The position numbers and the translations under genes are program-made. This document shows, piece by piece, positions 45,197 to 54,348 of a stretch of DNA of 64,000 bases. Positions within the stretch are counted from its first letter, which is position 1. Each line of letters begins with the position of its first letter. Under the pieces are notes generated by a model. That model did no database searches. It saw only the letters and a program-made list of their open reading frames with translations, and was not told where the DNA came from. Source of the stretch: Mycolicibacterium komossense (GTDB lineage Bacteria; Actinomycetota; Actinomycetes; Mycobacteriales; Mycobacteriaceae); the NCBI RefSeq assembly GCF_025822605.1, contig NZ_JACKTY010000041.1:62001-126000 (forward strand). Direction: 5' to 3'.

Positions 45197-47548
45197 TCAC
45201 TTGCCGAACCCGGCGTTGCGCAGCGCCTCGGCCATCGACCCGCTGGGCGGTGTGGACGCCCGCGCGGGCTTGTTCTGCCCGGCAGGCTTGCCGCGGTTGG
45301 GGTTTGGCCGCTTACCCTGGTCCGGTCCGCCGGCCGGGCGCTTGGCCGGGCCGCCACCCTTGGCCTCGTCCTTGAGCCGCAGACTCAGTCCGATCCGCTG
45401 CCGGTCCACATCGACATCGATGACCTTGACGCGTACCACCTGGCCCGACTTGACGACCGTGTGCGGGTCGGAGACGAAATGATCGGCCATCGCCGAGACG
45501 TGCACCAACCCGTCCTGATGCACTCCGACGTCGACGAACGCCCCGAACGCGGCGACGTTGGTGACGACACCTTCGAGCACCATGCCCGGTTTCAGATCGC
45601 CGACCTTCTCCACCCCGGCCGCGAACGTGGCCGTGGTGAACGCGGGCCGTGGATCACGCCCGGGCTTCTCCAGTTCGGCGAGGATGTCGGTGATCGTCGG
45701 GATGCCGAACCGGTCGTCCGCGAATTCGGCCGGGCGCAGTGACCGCAGCGACCGCTCATTGCCGATCAGCTCGGCGAGCGTCACCCCCGAGCGGTCCAGG
45801 ATCTTGCGGACCACCGGATATGCCTCGGGGTGCACCCCCGACGAGTCCAGCGGGTCTTCGCCGCCGTTGATCCGCAGGAACCCCGCACATTGTTCGAACG
45901 CTTTCGGGCCGAGCCGGGGCACCTTGAGCAGGGCCTGGCGGTTGCGGAACGGGCCCGTCGATTCGCGGTGCGCCACGATGGCCTCGGCCAGCGAATCGGT
46001 GACCCCGGACACCCGCGCCAGCAGCGGCACCGACGCCGTGTTCAGGTCGACACCGACCGCGTTCACGGCATCTTCGACGACGGCGTTGAGGCTCCGCGCC
46101 AGCGTCCCCGGCGTCACATCGTGCTGGTACTGACCGACGCCGATCGACTTCGGTTCGATCTTGACCAGTTCGGCCAGTGGGTCCTGCAGGCGCCGCGCGA
46201 TCGAGACGGCCCCACGCAGCGTCACGTCGAGGTCGGGCAACTCGTGGGCGGCATACTCCGAGGCCGAATAGACCGAGGCGCCGGCTTCGCTGACCATCGC
46301 CTTCACCGGAGCGTCCGCGCCGGCGGCCTTGATATCGCTGATCAGCTCTGCGGCCAACGCATCGGTCTCCCGGGACGCAGTGCCGTTGCCGATGGCGATC
46401 AGCTGCACGCCGTGGCGCGCGACGAGCGCTCCGAGCGTCGCCTTGGCCTCATTCCATTTCTGCTGGGGCTGATGCGGGAAGATTGCACAGGTGTCGACGA
46501 CCTTGCCCGTGTCGTCGACGACGGCGACCTTCACCCCGGTCCGGAACCCGGGGTCCAGACCAAGGGTGGTCCTGGTGCCGGCGGGCGCGGCCAGCAGCAG
46601 GTCTTTGAGGTTCCTGGCGAACACCGCAACGGCATCGAGTTCGGCGCGCTGGCGCAGCCGGACCCTGGCGTCGACGGACGCAGTACTCATCAGCCGCACG
46701 CGCCAGGCCAACCGCACCGTGGTCGCCAGCCACGCGGTGGCCGGAGCCTTGGCACCGAGGTTGATGCCGAGGGTCTGCGCGACCATCGCCTGATAGGGCT
46801 CGTCCTCGCCGCCGTCCATCGTCAGGGCCAGGATCTGCTCTTTCTCACCGCGCATCACCGCAAGCACGCGATGCGACGGCATGGTCTCCAGCGGCTCGGA
46901 GAAGTCGAAGTAGTCGCGGAATTTCTGCCCGGCCGGGCTCTTGGCCACCTCGTCGGATATCGGGGCGGTGCGAACGGCGCCTTCGGACCAGAACTTGGCC
47001 CGCACGGCGCCGACCAGCTCGGCGTCTTCACCCGCGCGCTCGATGATGATGTGCCGGGCTCCGTCGAGCGCAGCCGCTGCGTCCGCCACCTCTTCGTTGA
47101 GGAAGTCGCCGGCGGCCGCCTCGGGCACGAGCGTCGGGTCGGCCAGCAGCCGGTCTGCCAGTGGCTCCAGGCCGGCTTCCCGAGCTATCTGTGCCTTGGT
47201 CCGCCGCTTGGGCTTGTACGGCAGGTAGATGTCCTCGACCCGCGACTTGGTGTCGGCGGTCAGCAGCGCGGTCCGCAGCTCGTCGGTGAGTTTGCCCTGC
47301 TCCTCGATGGACGCCAACACCGCCTCACGCCGCTGGTCGAGTTCACGCAGGTAACCCAGCCGTTCCTCCAGCATGCGCAGCTGACCGTCGTCGAGGCTGC
47401 CCGTGACTTCCTTACGGTAGCGGGCGATGAATGGCACGGTGGAGCCCTCGTCGAGCAACCGCACGGCGGCGGCCACCCGGGCCTCGTCCACAGCGAGTTC
47501 CCCAGCGAGACGGGCATTTACGGATTTCACGGTCGGGCTCGGAGTCAC
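45197..47548 (-). CDS. tex: Tex-family RNA-binding transcription accessory protein
   Basis: The 783-residue protein has the Tex order: N-terminal HTH-like and Tex core (RLLDEGSTVPFIARYRKEVTGSLDD; DIYLPYKPKRRTKAQIAREAGL), a YqgF/RNase H-like domain (LGLDPGFRTGVKVAVVDDTG), helix-hairpin-helix (LNTASVPLLARVSGVTDSLAEAIV) and a C-terminal S1 domain (LKPGMVLEGVVTNVAAFGAFVDVGVHQDGLVHVS). A basic Gly/Pro/Lys tail follows. Tex binds nucleic acid and affects transcription. It is divergent from a secreted peptidase-like gene. Confidence 0.96.
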   Translation of the reverse strand: MTPSPTVKSVNARLAGELAVDEARVAAAVRLLDEGSTVPFIARYRKEVTGSLDDGQLRMLEERLGYLRELDQRREAVLASIEEQGKLTDELRTALLTADTKSRVEDIYLPYKPKRRTKAQIAREAGLEPLADRLLADPTLVPEAAAGDFLNEEVADAAAALDGARHIIIERAGEDAELVGAVRAKFWSEGAVRTAPISDEVAKSPAGQKFRDYFDFSEPLETMPSHRVLAVMRGEKEQILALTMDGGEDEPYQAMVAQTLGINLGAKAPATAWLATTVRLAWRVRLMSTASVDARVRLRQRAELDAVAVFARNLKDLLLAAPAGTRTTLGLDPGFRTGVKVAVVDDTGKVVDTCAIFPHQPQQKWNEAKATLGALVARHGVQLIAIGNGTASRETDALAAELISDIKAAGADAPVKAMVSEAGASVYSASEYAAHELPDLDVTLRGAVSIARRLQDPLAELVKIEPKSIGVGQYQHDVTPGTLARSLNAVVEDAVNAVGVDLNTASVPLLARVSGVTDSLAEAIVAHRESTGPFRNRQALLKVPRLGPKAFEQCAGFLRINGGEDPLDSSGVHPEAYPVVRKILDRSGVTLAELIGNERSLRSLRPAEFADDRFGIPTITDILAELEKPGRDPRPAFTTATFAAGVEKVGDLKPGMVLEGVVTNVAAFGAFVDVGVHQDGLVHVSAMADHFVSDPHTVVKSGQVVRVKVIDVDVDRQRIGLSLRLKDEAKGGGPAKRPAGGPDQGKRPNPNRGKPAGQNKPARASTPPSGSMAEALRNAGFGK

Positions 47549-47663
47549 GCGACGACCCTACCCAACGGGCCCGACAGACCCGTGTGAGCGCAGCTGGTGT
47601 GTCGCCTGCGGCCGATGTCGTCGGCGACGAAGATTGCCAGACATTTGATAATCAGCCGGTAAC

Positions 47664-48326
47664 ATGCCCGGGGTGGGACGGCATCGGTTAGCCAGACCCC
47701 GGCCTCGGCACCGCACGGCGACCGCCCTGGCTGTGCTCGTCGTCCCCGCCACCGCATTCCTGACTGCCGGTGCGACCACTGTCGCTCCGGTCAAGCCGAT
47801 CACCACCGTGTGCTGCCCGGAGATCGTGATGGCCGCCCCGCTGAATCCGGCCGACTCCGCGGCGCGCCACGCCTTCGCGTCGTCGCTGGTCCACACCGAG
47901 GCCGCCAGCCGCGCGCAGCGTCGGGCCTTATCCGTCGGCGTCGCCTCGGAGCGGGGCCTACAGGTCAAGACGATTCTCGCGGCCCGTGCTGTCAGCGCGG
48001 TGTTCCCCGAGATCCACGAGATCGGCGGGGTTCGGCCCGACTACCTGAAGTGGCATCCCACCGGCCTGGCGATCGACGTGATGATCCCCGACTACAACTC
48101 GTCCGAAGGCAAAGCGCTCGGGGATCTCATCGCGCGCTATGCCCTGGCCAACGCCGACCGGTTCGGGCTCAACCACGTCATCTGGCGGCAGGTCTACTAC
48201 CCGCGCGACGGATCTGCGCACCTGATGTCCGACTTGGGCGACGACAACGCCAACCATTACACCCACGTGCATATCGCCACCGACGGCGGCGGCTACCCGA
48301 CCGGCCAGGAACTCTACTTCGGCTGA
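47664..48326 (+). CDS. Exported LAS/M15-like (D-Ala-D-Ala carboxypeptidase fold) protein
   Basis: The 220-residue protein has a basic N-terminus and a signal-like helix, then a domain containing SERGLQVKTILAARAVSAVFPEI, KWHPTGLAIDVMIPDY and HYTHVHIATDGGGYPTG. The His, Asp and His-x-His pattern matches zinc sites of the LAS (lysostaphin/D-Ala-D-Ala/sonic hedgehog) fold, so it may bind or cut peptidoglycan. A close paralogue lies at 59215-59874. The start could also be GTG 47673. Confidence 0.78.
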   Translation: MPGVGRHRLARPRPRHRTATALAVLVVPATAFLTAGATTVAPVKPITTVCCPEIVMAAPLNPADSAARHAFASSLVHTEAASRAQRRALSVGVASERGLQVKTILAARAVSAVFPEIHEIGGVRPDYLKWHPTGLAIDVMIPDYNSSEGKALGDLIARYALANADRFGLNHVIWRQVYYPRDGSAHLMSDLGDDNANHYTHVHIATDGGGYPTGQELYFG

Positions 48327-48331
48327 GCCCG

Positions 48332-49462
48332 CTATCGGTGCCCGTCGACGGTAAAGGCCTGCTCGGCGAACTTCGCCTGACCGGTCGTCACGAGGTCGGC
48401 GAGCATCTCCCCCCACACCGGTGCGAACTTGTACCCGTTACCACTGAGCGCGGTGGCGACCACGATCGCCCCGTCGGCGATGGTGTCGATGATCGGCATC
48501 TTGTTAGCCGTGAACGATTCCCCGTGCACCGACCACCGCGACGCAGCGGGAATGAGGTCAGGCACCATCTTCTGGATCTGCTCGCCGGCCCAGACCAACT
48601 GGTCGCGGGTCAGGGTGGTGCTCTTGTCGTCCCAGTCGTCGACCATCGGGTGGTCCATGTTCGGCACCGCCTTGACGCTGTACCCGTCCAGGGTCGGGAT
48701 GCCGAACGCGTGCACACCGTGCAGGTCACGCATGAAGCCGGGGAACCGATCCGGGGTGAACATGTCGATGTGACGCGGCATGAACCAGATGAGGTTGTAG
48801 GTGACCACCTTCACCAGGTCGGCCAGTTCCGGCAACAGGCGGGTAGTGAACGGACCTGCACCTACCACGACCCGCTGCGCCAGCACGTCGCCGTCGGCAG
48901 TCACGATTCGCACTCCGTCGTTGCCCGGTTCGATCGCCGATACCACTGTCTCGTAGCGGACTTCGGCACCATGGGCGACAGCCTGGTCGGTGGCCGCAAA
49001 GACGCCCAACTCCGAGCGCATTGCCCCACCGAGGGTGTCCAGCACACCGACGTCCCCGGCCTCGACGTAGAACTGCGGGTAGCGTTTGCGCATCTGCGCC
49101 GGGTCGAGGATCTCGTGCGGTAGATCGAACTGCTTGATCGAGCGCAGCGTCGACTGCAAATCGGGATGGTCCTCCGGCGCCAGATGCAGGGCACCGACCG
49201 GCAGCAGGATGTCCTGCCCATAGGCCGCGCCGAGTTCCTGCCACAGTTCCCGGGAACGCAGCAATGCCGGGGTGAACACCTGCCCTTCCTTGGCGGCGAC
49301 GCGGAACAGCCGTGATTCACCGGCGTAGGCACCGTTGGTGTGCACCCGGCCGAACTGCTCGATACCGAGCACGTCGACTCCGCGTTTGGCCAACTGCCAC
49401 AACGCCATTGAGCCCATGGAGCCGAGGCCGACGACAACTACATCTTTTTTGAGGGCAGTCAT
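48332..49462 (-). CDS. FAD-dependent amine/N-methyl amino-acid oxidase (sarcosine oxidase/SolA type)
   Basis: The 376-residue flavoprotein has Rossmann motif VVVGLGSMGSMALWQL, the monomeric sarcosine oxidase loop HTNGAYAGESRLFR near residue 41-55, and near the C-terminus ALSGNGYKFAPVWGEMLADL. It oxidises a secondary or N-methyl amine with oxygen. The start overlaps the ornithine-cyclodeaminase-like gene stop by ATGA, so they act together in amine catabolism. The substrate is not deducible. Confidence 0.88.
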   Translation of the reverse strand: MTALKKDVVVVGLGSMGSMALWQLAKRGVDVLGIEQFGRVHTNGAYAGESRLFRVAAKEGQVFTPALLRSRELWQELGAAYGQDILLPVGALHLAPEDHPDLQSTLRSIKQFDLPHEILDPAQMRKRYPQFYVEAGDVGVLDTLGGAMRSELGVFAATDQAVAHGAEVRYETVVSAIEPGNDGVRIVTADGDVLAQRVVVGAGPFTTRLLPELADLVKVVTYNLIWFMPRHIDMFTPDRFPGFMRDLHGVHAFGIPTLDGYSVKAVPNMDHPMVDDWDDKSTTLTRDQLVWAGEQIQKMVPDLIPAASRWSVHGESFTANKMPIIDTIADGAIVVATALSGNGYKFAPVWGEMLADLVTTGQAKFAEQAFTVDGHR

Positions 49463-50613
49463 GCCAGCGCCGGCCTTTCCCAGAGGTTGAGGGTGGTACC
49501 GATGCCGTTGGCAACGGCGTTGCGGTACAGGATGGTTCCCCAGGCGACGTCTTCGACGGGCATCCCGCCGATCGAGAGCAGGATGATCTCGTCCTGGCCG
49601 CGGCGGCCCTGCGCTGTTCCGGAGACGACCGCCCCGAGATCGATCAGGTCCTCCTTGGCCATCCGGCCGTCGTGGATCATGTCGACGAACTTGCTGCCCA
49701 GCAGTGACACGTGGTTGTGGGTCGGATAGGCGTGTTCGGCCGCCCAGGCTTCGTACATCCGGGTGTTGTCGGCGACCTTGCGGACGTCGGGCGCTTCGAG
49801 CCCCTCGTCGATATTGCAGATCGACGGCATGCTCACGTAGGCACCGGGTTTAACCCACTCGCGGTGCAGCGTCGGATACGTCGCGGGGTTACCGCCGGCA
49901 CCGGTGGTGCAGAACGTGACGATATCGCTGTCACGGACGGCTTCCTCGATAGTGTCGACCTCGGTGACACTGGTGATCTGCGGGCATTCCTGCGCCACCC
50001 AGGCGGTGAACGTCTCGATGCTTGCGCGATCGCGACCCTTGAACTTCACCGTGTCGATCTTCGGGCAGGCGGTCACGAACGCCGCCAGCGAACTGCGGCC
50101 GATCACACCGGGCCCGACGATGCCGACCGTGGACGAATCCGGTTGCGCCAGATAGCGTGCACCCACTCCGGGCACGGCGCCCGTCCGGTAGGCCGAAAGC
50201 AGGTTCGCCGACATCAGCGCCAGCGGCGCACCGGTATCGGTGTCGTTGAGCATGAACGTGAGAATCGAACGGGGCAAACCCTTTTCCTGGTTGTCCAGGT
50301 TCGAGCCATACCACTTCACACCCGTGGTGCCGAAATCCCCACCGAGATAGGCGGGCATGGCCATGAACCGCCGGTCGGCAGTGTTCTTCGGCATCGCCGA
50401 AAACGGCGACTCGTTGGGAAAATTGATCAGGGCGCCATGCGAGTCCTGGTTGGGCCCGGCCATCCGGTAGTCACCGCTGTGCAGGAGCTTGAACGTCTCC
50501 TCCATCGCGTCGACGCAGGCGGCCATATCGGTGACGCCTGCGGCGATCATGTCGGGCTCGGACAGGTAGAGAAAGTCAATTGCGGTGTCAGACAAGGAAG
50601 TATCTTTCTGCAA
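49459..50613 (-). CDS. Ornithine cyclodeaminase/mu-crystallin family protein (often named tyramine oxidase subunit B)
   Basis: The 384-residue protein has an NAD-binding fold with VGIVGPGVIGRSSL near residue 165 and the family substrate domain (KWYGSNLDNQEKGLPRSILTFMLNDTDTGAPLALM). Relatives reduce or cyclise imino acids. RefSeq names some relatives tyramine oxidase subunit B, next to oxidases like the one here; I cite that from memory. It is the first gene of the operon, divergent from a TetR regulator. Confidence 0.86.
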   Translation of the reverse strand: MQKDTSLSDTAIDFLYLSEPDMIAAGVTDMAACVDAMEETFKLLHSGDYRMAGPNQDSHGALINFPNESPFSAMPKNTADRRFMAMPAYLGGDFGTTGVKWYGSNLDNQEKGLPRSILTFMLNDTDTGAPLALMSANLLSAYRTGAVPGVGARYLAQPDSSTVGIVGPGVIGRSSLAAFVTACPKIDTVKFKGRDRASIETFTAWVAQECPQITSVTEVDTIEEAVRDSDIVTFCTTGAGGNPATYPTLHREWVKPGAYVSMPSICNIDEGLEAPDVRKVADNTRMYEAWAAEHAYPTHNHVSLLGSKFVDMIHDGRMAKEDLIDLGAVVSGTAQGRRGQDEIILLSIGGMPVEDVAWGTILYRNAVANGIGTTLNLWERPALA

Positions 50614-50640
50614 GGCGCATTATGACGAACGCGGCCAACA

Positions 50641-50680
50641 TTACGTCTGTAAAGTTTCGGCCTTACGTTTGTCATGTTTC
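50641..50680. promoter_or_regulatory. Candidate TetR operator: two 18-base direct repeats
   Basis: Copies at 50641-50658 and 50663-50680 share TTACGT, TGT and GTTTC and lie 22 bases apart, about two helical turns. Each contains an inverted TTAC-N4-GTAA core (one mismatch in the second copy). They lie between the divergent amine-oxidation operon and TetR gene. Confidence 0.5.
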
Positions 50681-50741
50681 CAGAACCATCGCCTATGTTC
50701 AGAGCAAGTTAACGCGGACGCTGGGAGGGGGCTGGAGACCA

Positions 50742-51335
50742 GTGGTGCACTCAGACGCCGAACGTCCGGGTTATGGCCGCGGACGCGACGCGCTGATCGA
50801 CGCGACCATCCGTGTCGTCGCCGCCCAGGGTGTCCGCGGTCTGACCTACCGCGCCGTCGCCACCGAGGCCGGGGTCACCCACGGCACGGTGCAGCACCAC
50901 TTCGCCAACCTCGACGAGTTGCTCGAGGCGGCACTGGAGAAGTGCATCCAGGTCAGCCTCGCCGGGTCCTCGCAGCCCCCCGAGAGCGGGCGCATCGACG
51001 ATTACGTCGCCACTCTGGGCGAATCGGTGCGCTCGACACTCGACGAGCAGGTGTTCCAATTCGAATTGGTCCTCGAGTCCCGCCGTCGCCCCGAACTGCG
51101 TCCGCACATCGACCGCTACTACGAGAACTACCGTGCGGTGACGCAGGCATCACTGCAGCGGATGGGCCTGCCCCACGACATCCACACCGTCGACATCATC
51201 TTCTCCGCCCTTGATGGCCTGGTCTTTCGCGCCGTGACCCTGGGCGGTAGCGATCTGACCAATCTCGACGGCCAACTCGACCGGTTCCGCGAGATGCTGC
51301 ACGACCTGCACAGAGCCGGTGACGACAGGCTCTGA
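50742..51335 (+). CDS. TetR/AcrR family transcriptional regulator
   Basis: The 197-residue protein starts at a GTG with GGAG six bases upstream; earlier in-frame starts fall within the operator region. The HTH (about residues 16-62) includes RDALIDATIRVVAAQGVRGLTYRAVATEAGVTHGTVQHHFANLDELL. It is divergent from the oxidase/cyclodeaminase operon and is likely its repressor, acting on the repeats at 50641-50680. The C-terminal helical domain gives no ligand clue. Confidence 0.9.
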   Translation: MVHSDAERPGYGRGRDALIDATIRVVAAQGVRGLTYRAVATEAGVTHGTVQHHFANLDELLEAALEKCIQVSLAGSSQPPESGRIDDYVATLGESVRSTLDEQVFQFELVLESRRRPELRPHIDRYYENYRAVTQASLQRMGLPHDIHTVDIIFSALDGLVFRAVTLGGSDLTNLDGQLDRFREMLHDLHRAGDDRL

Positions 51336-51344
51336 TTGTCAGGT

Positions 51345-52106
51345 TTACCGGTCCGGCTCGGTGTGTCGGGGCGCCTCGGCGGGGATCGCATCCATCGACT
51401 CCGCACCGACCGCAGCCGGAGTCGGCCCTGACCGCAGCACCGCCGGGCGCAACCGCTCGGGCAGGGCGCGCAGGATCGCGGCGAAGGCCGCGACGATCGC
51501 GAGTGCGATGGCCGCGATGACGATGATCGGTACGGCCGGGAAGAAGCTCTCCAGCAGCATGTAAGCGCCGAAGAGCAGGAACAGGGCGGCGGCGATGATC
51601 TGGATCAGCCGCTCCGGCAGGTGTTTGCCCGCCACCGCTCCGACCACGATGGCCAACCCGTCGGCAACCACCATGCCGATGGTGGATCCGATCCACACGC
51701 CCACCCAGTCATGGTCGGCGGCGAGGGTGATGGTCGCCAGCATGGTCTTGTCGCCGAGTTCGGCGAGTAGGAACGCGGAGAACACGACGAAGAAGGCGGG
51801 CGCGGTGGCCTTCTCTGTACGGCTGGCTTCCTCGTCAGAAAGCGAGTCGCCACGCAGCGTCCACAGCCCGAAGAAGACGAACATGGCGCCGGCGAGGATC
51901 CCGAGCAGATGGGTCGGCAGGGCAGCACCGAGGTAATGACCGATCGCCACCGAGAGCACATGCACCGCGGTGGTGGCGGCCGTGATTGCGAGAAGCACCA
52001 CCCACCAGCGGTAGCGCAGCGCGAACATCATCGCCACGAGCTGGGTCTTGTCGCCCATTTCGGCGATAAAGATGACGGCGAAGCTCAGCAGTAAGGCGGA
52101 AAGCAC
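51345..52106 (-). CDS. GDT1/TMEM165 (UPF0016) cation exporter, probably manganese
   Basis: The 253-residue membrane protein has two copies of the family motif, AEMGDKTQ (about residue 17) and AELGDKTM (about 110), each in a helix of a three-helix bundle; six or seven membrane helices in total. Relatives transport Mn2+ or Ca2+ against H+. The GTG start has AGGGAG upstream, and the untranslated leader carries a yybP-ykoY manganese riboswitch, so Mn2+ export is the best assignment. The C-terminal tail is polar and specific. Confidence 0.92.
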   Translation of the reverse strand: MLSALLLSFAVIFIAEMGDKTQLVAMMFALRYRWWVVLLAITAATTAVHVLSVAIGHYLGAALPTHLLGILAGAMFVFFGLWTLRGDSLSDEEASRTEKATAPAFFVVFSAFLLAELGDKTMLATITLAADHDWVGVWIGSTIGMVVADGLAIVVGAVAGKHLPERLIQIIAAALFLLFGAYMLLESFFPAVPIIVIAAIALAIVAAFAAILRALPERLRPAVLRSGPTPAAVGAESMDAIPAEAPRHTEPDR

Positions 52107-52182
52107 CCAACACTCCCTGGTCGTTGGCTGCTGCAGGAGGCCTGGAAACGCCTCCGGCCAGCAACCACAATGGTTGTACGGC

Positions 52183-52288
52183 CGAAGGTCTCGCCCACCG
52201 GCTGGTGAACCGGTCCGCACAACCGGGCCATCCGACTCTCGTCGGTGGCCAGTATGTCGATTGTCCGATTGGGGGCTACTCCCCTTCG
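52183..52288 (-). ncRNA. yybP-ykoY manganese riboswitch aptamer
   Basis: Read on the minus strand the element begins GCGAAGGGGAGTAG and ends GGCGAGACCTTCG; the terminal stem pairs CGAAGG with CCTTCG. The 5' GGGGAGTAG and 3' GAGACC are the conserved Mn2+-binding loop sequences of this riboswitch class, and an internal GACATAC is also present. It lies 76 bases before the GDT1 gene, with hairpin CAACCA/TGGTTG and others between. It should raise expression of the exporter when manganese is high. Confidence 0.9.
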
Positions 52289-52297
52289 CTGGCATGA

Positions 52298-52327
52298 ACT
52301 TTACGCACAGCCTCCTGGGACACGCAA
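52298..52327 (-). promoter_or_regulatory. Candidate promoter for the riboswitch-controlled exporter
   Basis: On the minus strand TTGCGT is followed after 18 bases by TAAAGT, giving a start just upstream of the aptamer. The remaining bases to the methyltransferase gene (to about 52452) show no gene or other feature. Confidence 0.45.
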
Positions 52328-52452
52328 CTCAGTATCATCGAATTACCTATGGCCACAATAACTTTGGGGACTGTCCAAAAACATTCAGGGTGCCCGAATA
52401 ATTGTGCGTGGGTTGCTGAATTCCTGGCTGCCGACCGCCGCGGTAGAGCAGA

Positions 52453-53109
52453 ATGCCGGTCATGGATCACTGGGACTTTCTGAGCTCGACGCGAGACGGA
52501 TATGACCGCACCGCCGCCGCGTATGCCGACCGGTTCCATCACCATCTCGACGACAAGCCGGTCGATCTGGCGATGCTGGATGCGTTCGCCGGCCTCGTCG
52601 TGAGGACGCCGAACATCCGCGTCGCCGATGTGGGATGCGGCACCGGCGCGACAACCGGGCGGTTCGCCCGCCTGGGCATCGACGCCTTCGGAATTGATCT
52701 GTCTGCCAACATGATCGCGCAAGCACGGCGACTGAATCCCGGCCTGGAGTTCCAGGTCGGATCGATGACGGATCTGCACATCGCGGACGGCAGCCTCGGT
52801 GGGGTGTGCGCCTGGTATTCGATCATCCACATTCCGGACGAGCTTCTGCCGGGTGTTCTCGCCGAGTTCCATCGTGTGCTGGCGCCCGGCGGTGTGGTGC
52901 TGTTGGCATTCCAGGTGGGTTCCGAACCGTTGGTCCTCACCAGCGCCTTCGGCCACGACGTGCACGTGACCTACCGGCGCCGCCAGGCCGACCTGGTCGA
53001 AGCGCTTCTGGTGAAGGCCGGGTTCCGCATGTGTGCCCACACGGTGCGGCAATCCGACGGCGACGGGGAATCCACTCCGCAGGCCTATCTGATCGCCCGC
53101 AAGGCGTAG
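52453..53109 (+). CDS. Class I SAM-dependent methyltransferase
   Basis: The 218-residue protein has motif I VADVGCGTGATTGRFA (about residues 57-72), an acidic motif II (FGIDLSANMIAQA) and the later RVLAPGGVVLLAF segment. The N-terminal DGYDRTAAAYADRF is typical of small-molecule methyltransferases. The start could also be ATG 52462. The substrate is unknown. It is followed 29 bases later by a Ddn-type gene. Confidence 0.88.
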   Translation: MPVMDHWDFLSSTRDGYDRTAAAYADRFHHHLDDKPVDLAMLDAFAGLVVRTPNIRVADVGCGTGATTGRFARLGIDAFGIDLSANMIAQARRLNPGLEFQVGSMTDLHIADGSLGGVCAWYSIIHIPDELLPGVLAEFHRVLAPGGVVLLAFQVGSEPLVLTSAFGHDVHVTYRRRQADLVEALLVKAGFRMCAHTVRQSDGDGESTPQAYLIARKA

Positions 53110-53138
53110 CACGCGCCCCGAACTGGTAGGAAAGACCG

Positions 53139-53663
53139 ATGTCAGACGCAGATGCCGAACAGATCAGCTCAGTCCGAGGCAATTGGGCCAAAGAGCACCT
53201 GCAGATCTACCTCAGCTCGGGTGGCACCCGGGGCCACATCGTGGACATCAGCTCGGTCGGTGGCCATGCGGTGACGACCCACTGCCTGATCAGGTGCGTC
53301 GGCCGCAAGTCCGGCCAGGTCCACATCAAGCCCTTGATCTACGGCATCGTCGGCGGGGAGATCGTGATCGTCGCGTCCAAGGGCGGCGCCGACACCCACC
53401 CGCAGTGGTACCTGAACATCCGCGACAGCGAGACGATCGACGTGCAGATCGCCACGCAGGCGTTCGAGGCCACCTGGCGTGAGCCAGAGTACGAGGAGCG
53501 GCATCAGGTGTGGTCATACATGACACATCTGTTCCCGCCCTACCTCGGCTATCAGACATCGACGACGCGGCACATCCCGGTCGTCATGCTCAAGGCGATC
53601 CGCCCGATCGAGGTGTTTACCGCGGACGCGGACGCCCGCGAATCCCCCAGCGCGCCAGCTTGA
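53139..53663 (+). CDS. F420-dependent nitroreductase-like (Ddn/FDOR family) protein
   Basis: The 174-residue protein has the split beta-barrel pattern of F420-binding reductases: GHAVTTHCLIRCVGRKSGQVHIKPLIYG, GGEIVIVASKGGADTHPQWYLNI and ETIDVQIATQAFEATWREP. HPQWYLNI is the conserved family motif. It would reduce an unknown substrate with F420H2. Its 3' end overlaps the convergent glycosyltransferase gene by 47 bases. Confidence 0.87.
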   Translation: MSDADAEQISSVRGNWAKEHLQIYLSSGGTRGHIVDISSVGGHAVTTHCLIRCVGRKSGQVHIKPLIYGIVGGEIVIVASKGGADTHPQWYLNIRDSETIDVQIATQAFEATWREPEYEERHQVWSYMTHLFPPYLGYQTSTTRHIPVVMLKAIRPIEVFTADADARESPSAPA

Positions 53664-54345
53664 CGAGGGCTTCGCTGATATCGGAGTAACTCATTTTCGA
53701 TGCGCCACGCTCACGTTCGGTGAATGTGATCGGGACTTCGACGATCGTGAACCCGTTGTCAGCGGCACGCCAGGTGAGATCGATTTGGAAGCAGTAGCCC
53801 TGCGACTCGACGGTCGAGAGGTCGATCTTCGCCAGCACGGCGCGTCGGTACGCGCGAAACCCCGCGGTCGCGTCGTGGACACCGACACCGAGGACCAGTC
53901 GGGAGTAGGCGTTGGCGGTGGTCGACAACGCCAGCCGCCGCCATGGCCAGTTTCTGATCTCTCCGCCCTCGACATACCGCGAGCCGATCACGACGTCGGC
54001 GCCTGCATCGATGGCATCGAGGAGTCGATGTTGCTCTTCGGGCGCGTGGCTGCCGTCGGCGTCCATCTCGACGAGCACCGGGTACTGCCGCTCCAACCCC
54101 CAGGCGAACCCCGCCAGATAGGCCGCACCCAAACCGTCCTTGCCCGCCCGGTGCAAGACGTGCACACGCTCCGGAGCGGCACGCGACAGGTCGTCGGCGA
54201 GGTCACCGGTGCCGTCGGGGCTGTCGTCGTCGACGACGAGCAGGTCGACATCCGGGCGCGCGGCGCGCACCCTGGCCACGATGGAGGCGAGATTGTCGAT
54301 CTCGTTGTAGGTCGGGATGATCACCAGGGCGCGGGTCACTGTCAC
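53617..54345 (-). CDS. Polyprenol-phosphate mannosyltransferase-like GT2 enzyme (Ppm1/DPM1 type)
   Basis: The 242-residue GT-A protein has PTYNEIDNLASI, VVDDDSPDGTGDLAD, the DxD in VEMDADGSHAPEE and the late TAGFRAYRRAVL/GYCFQIDL segments of dolichol/polyprenol-phosphate mannose synthases. It has no C-terminal membrane helices, like the catalytic Ppm1 domain. It transfers mannose from GDP-mannose to polyprenyl phosphate or a related lipid. It follows, after 3 bases, a Rossmann/PEP-utiliser fusion gene on the same strand, which recalls Rv2047c near ppm1 in M. tuberculosis. Confidence 0.9.
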   Translation of the reverse strand: MTVTRALVIIPTYNEIDNLASIVARVRAARPDVDLLVVDDDSPDGTGDLADDLSRAAPERVHVLHRAGKDGLGAAYLAGFAWGLERQYPVLVEMDADGSHAPEEQHRLLDAIDAGADVVIGSRYVEGGEIRNWPWRRLALSTTANAYSRLVLGVGVHDATAGFRAYRRAVLAKIDLSTVESQGYCFQIDLTWRAADNGFTIVEVPITFTERERGASKMSYSDISEALVKLARWGIRGRPRPR

Positions 54346-54348
54346 CTC

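Noticed and set aside
45830..47587. A 585-residue open frame antisense to tex
   Set aside because: Tex domains are complete on the minus strand; the antisense product has no domain and typical shadow composition.
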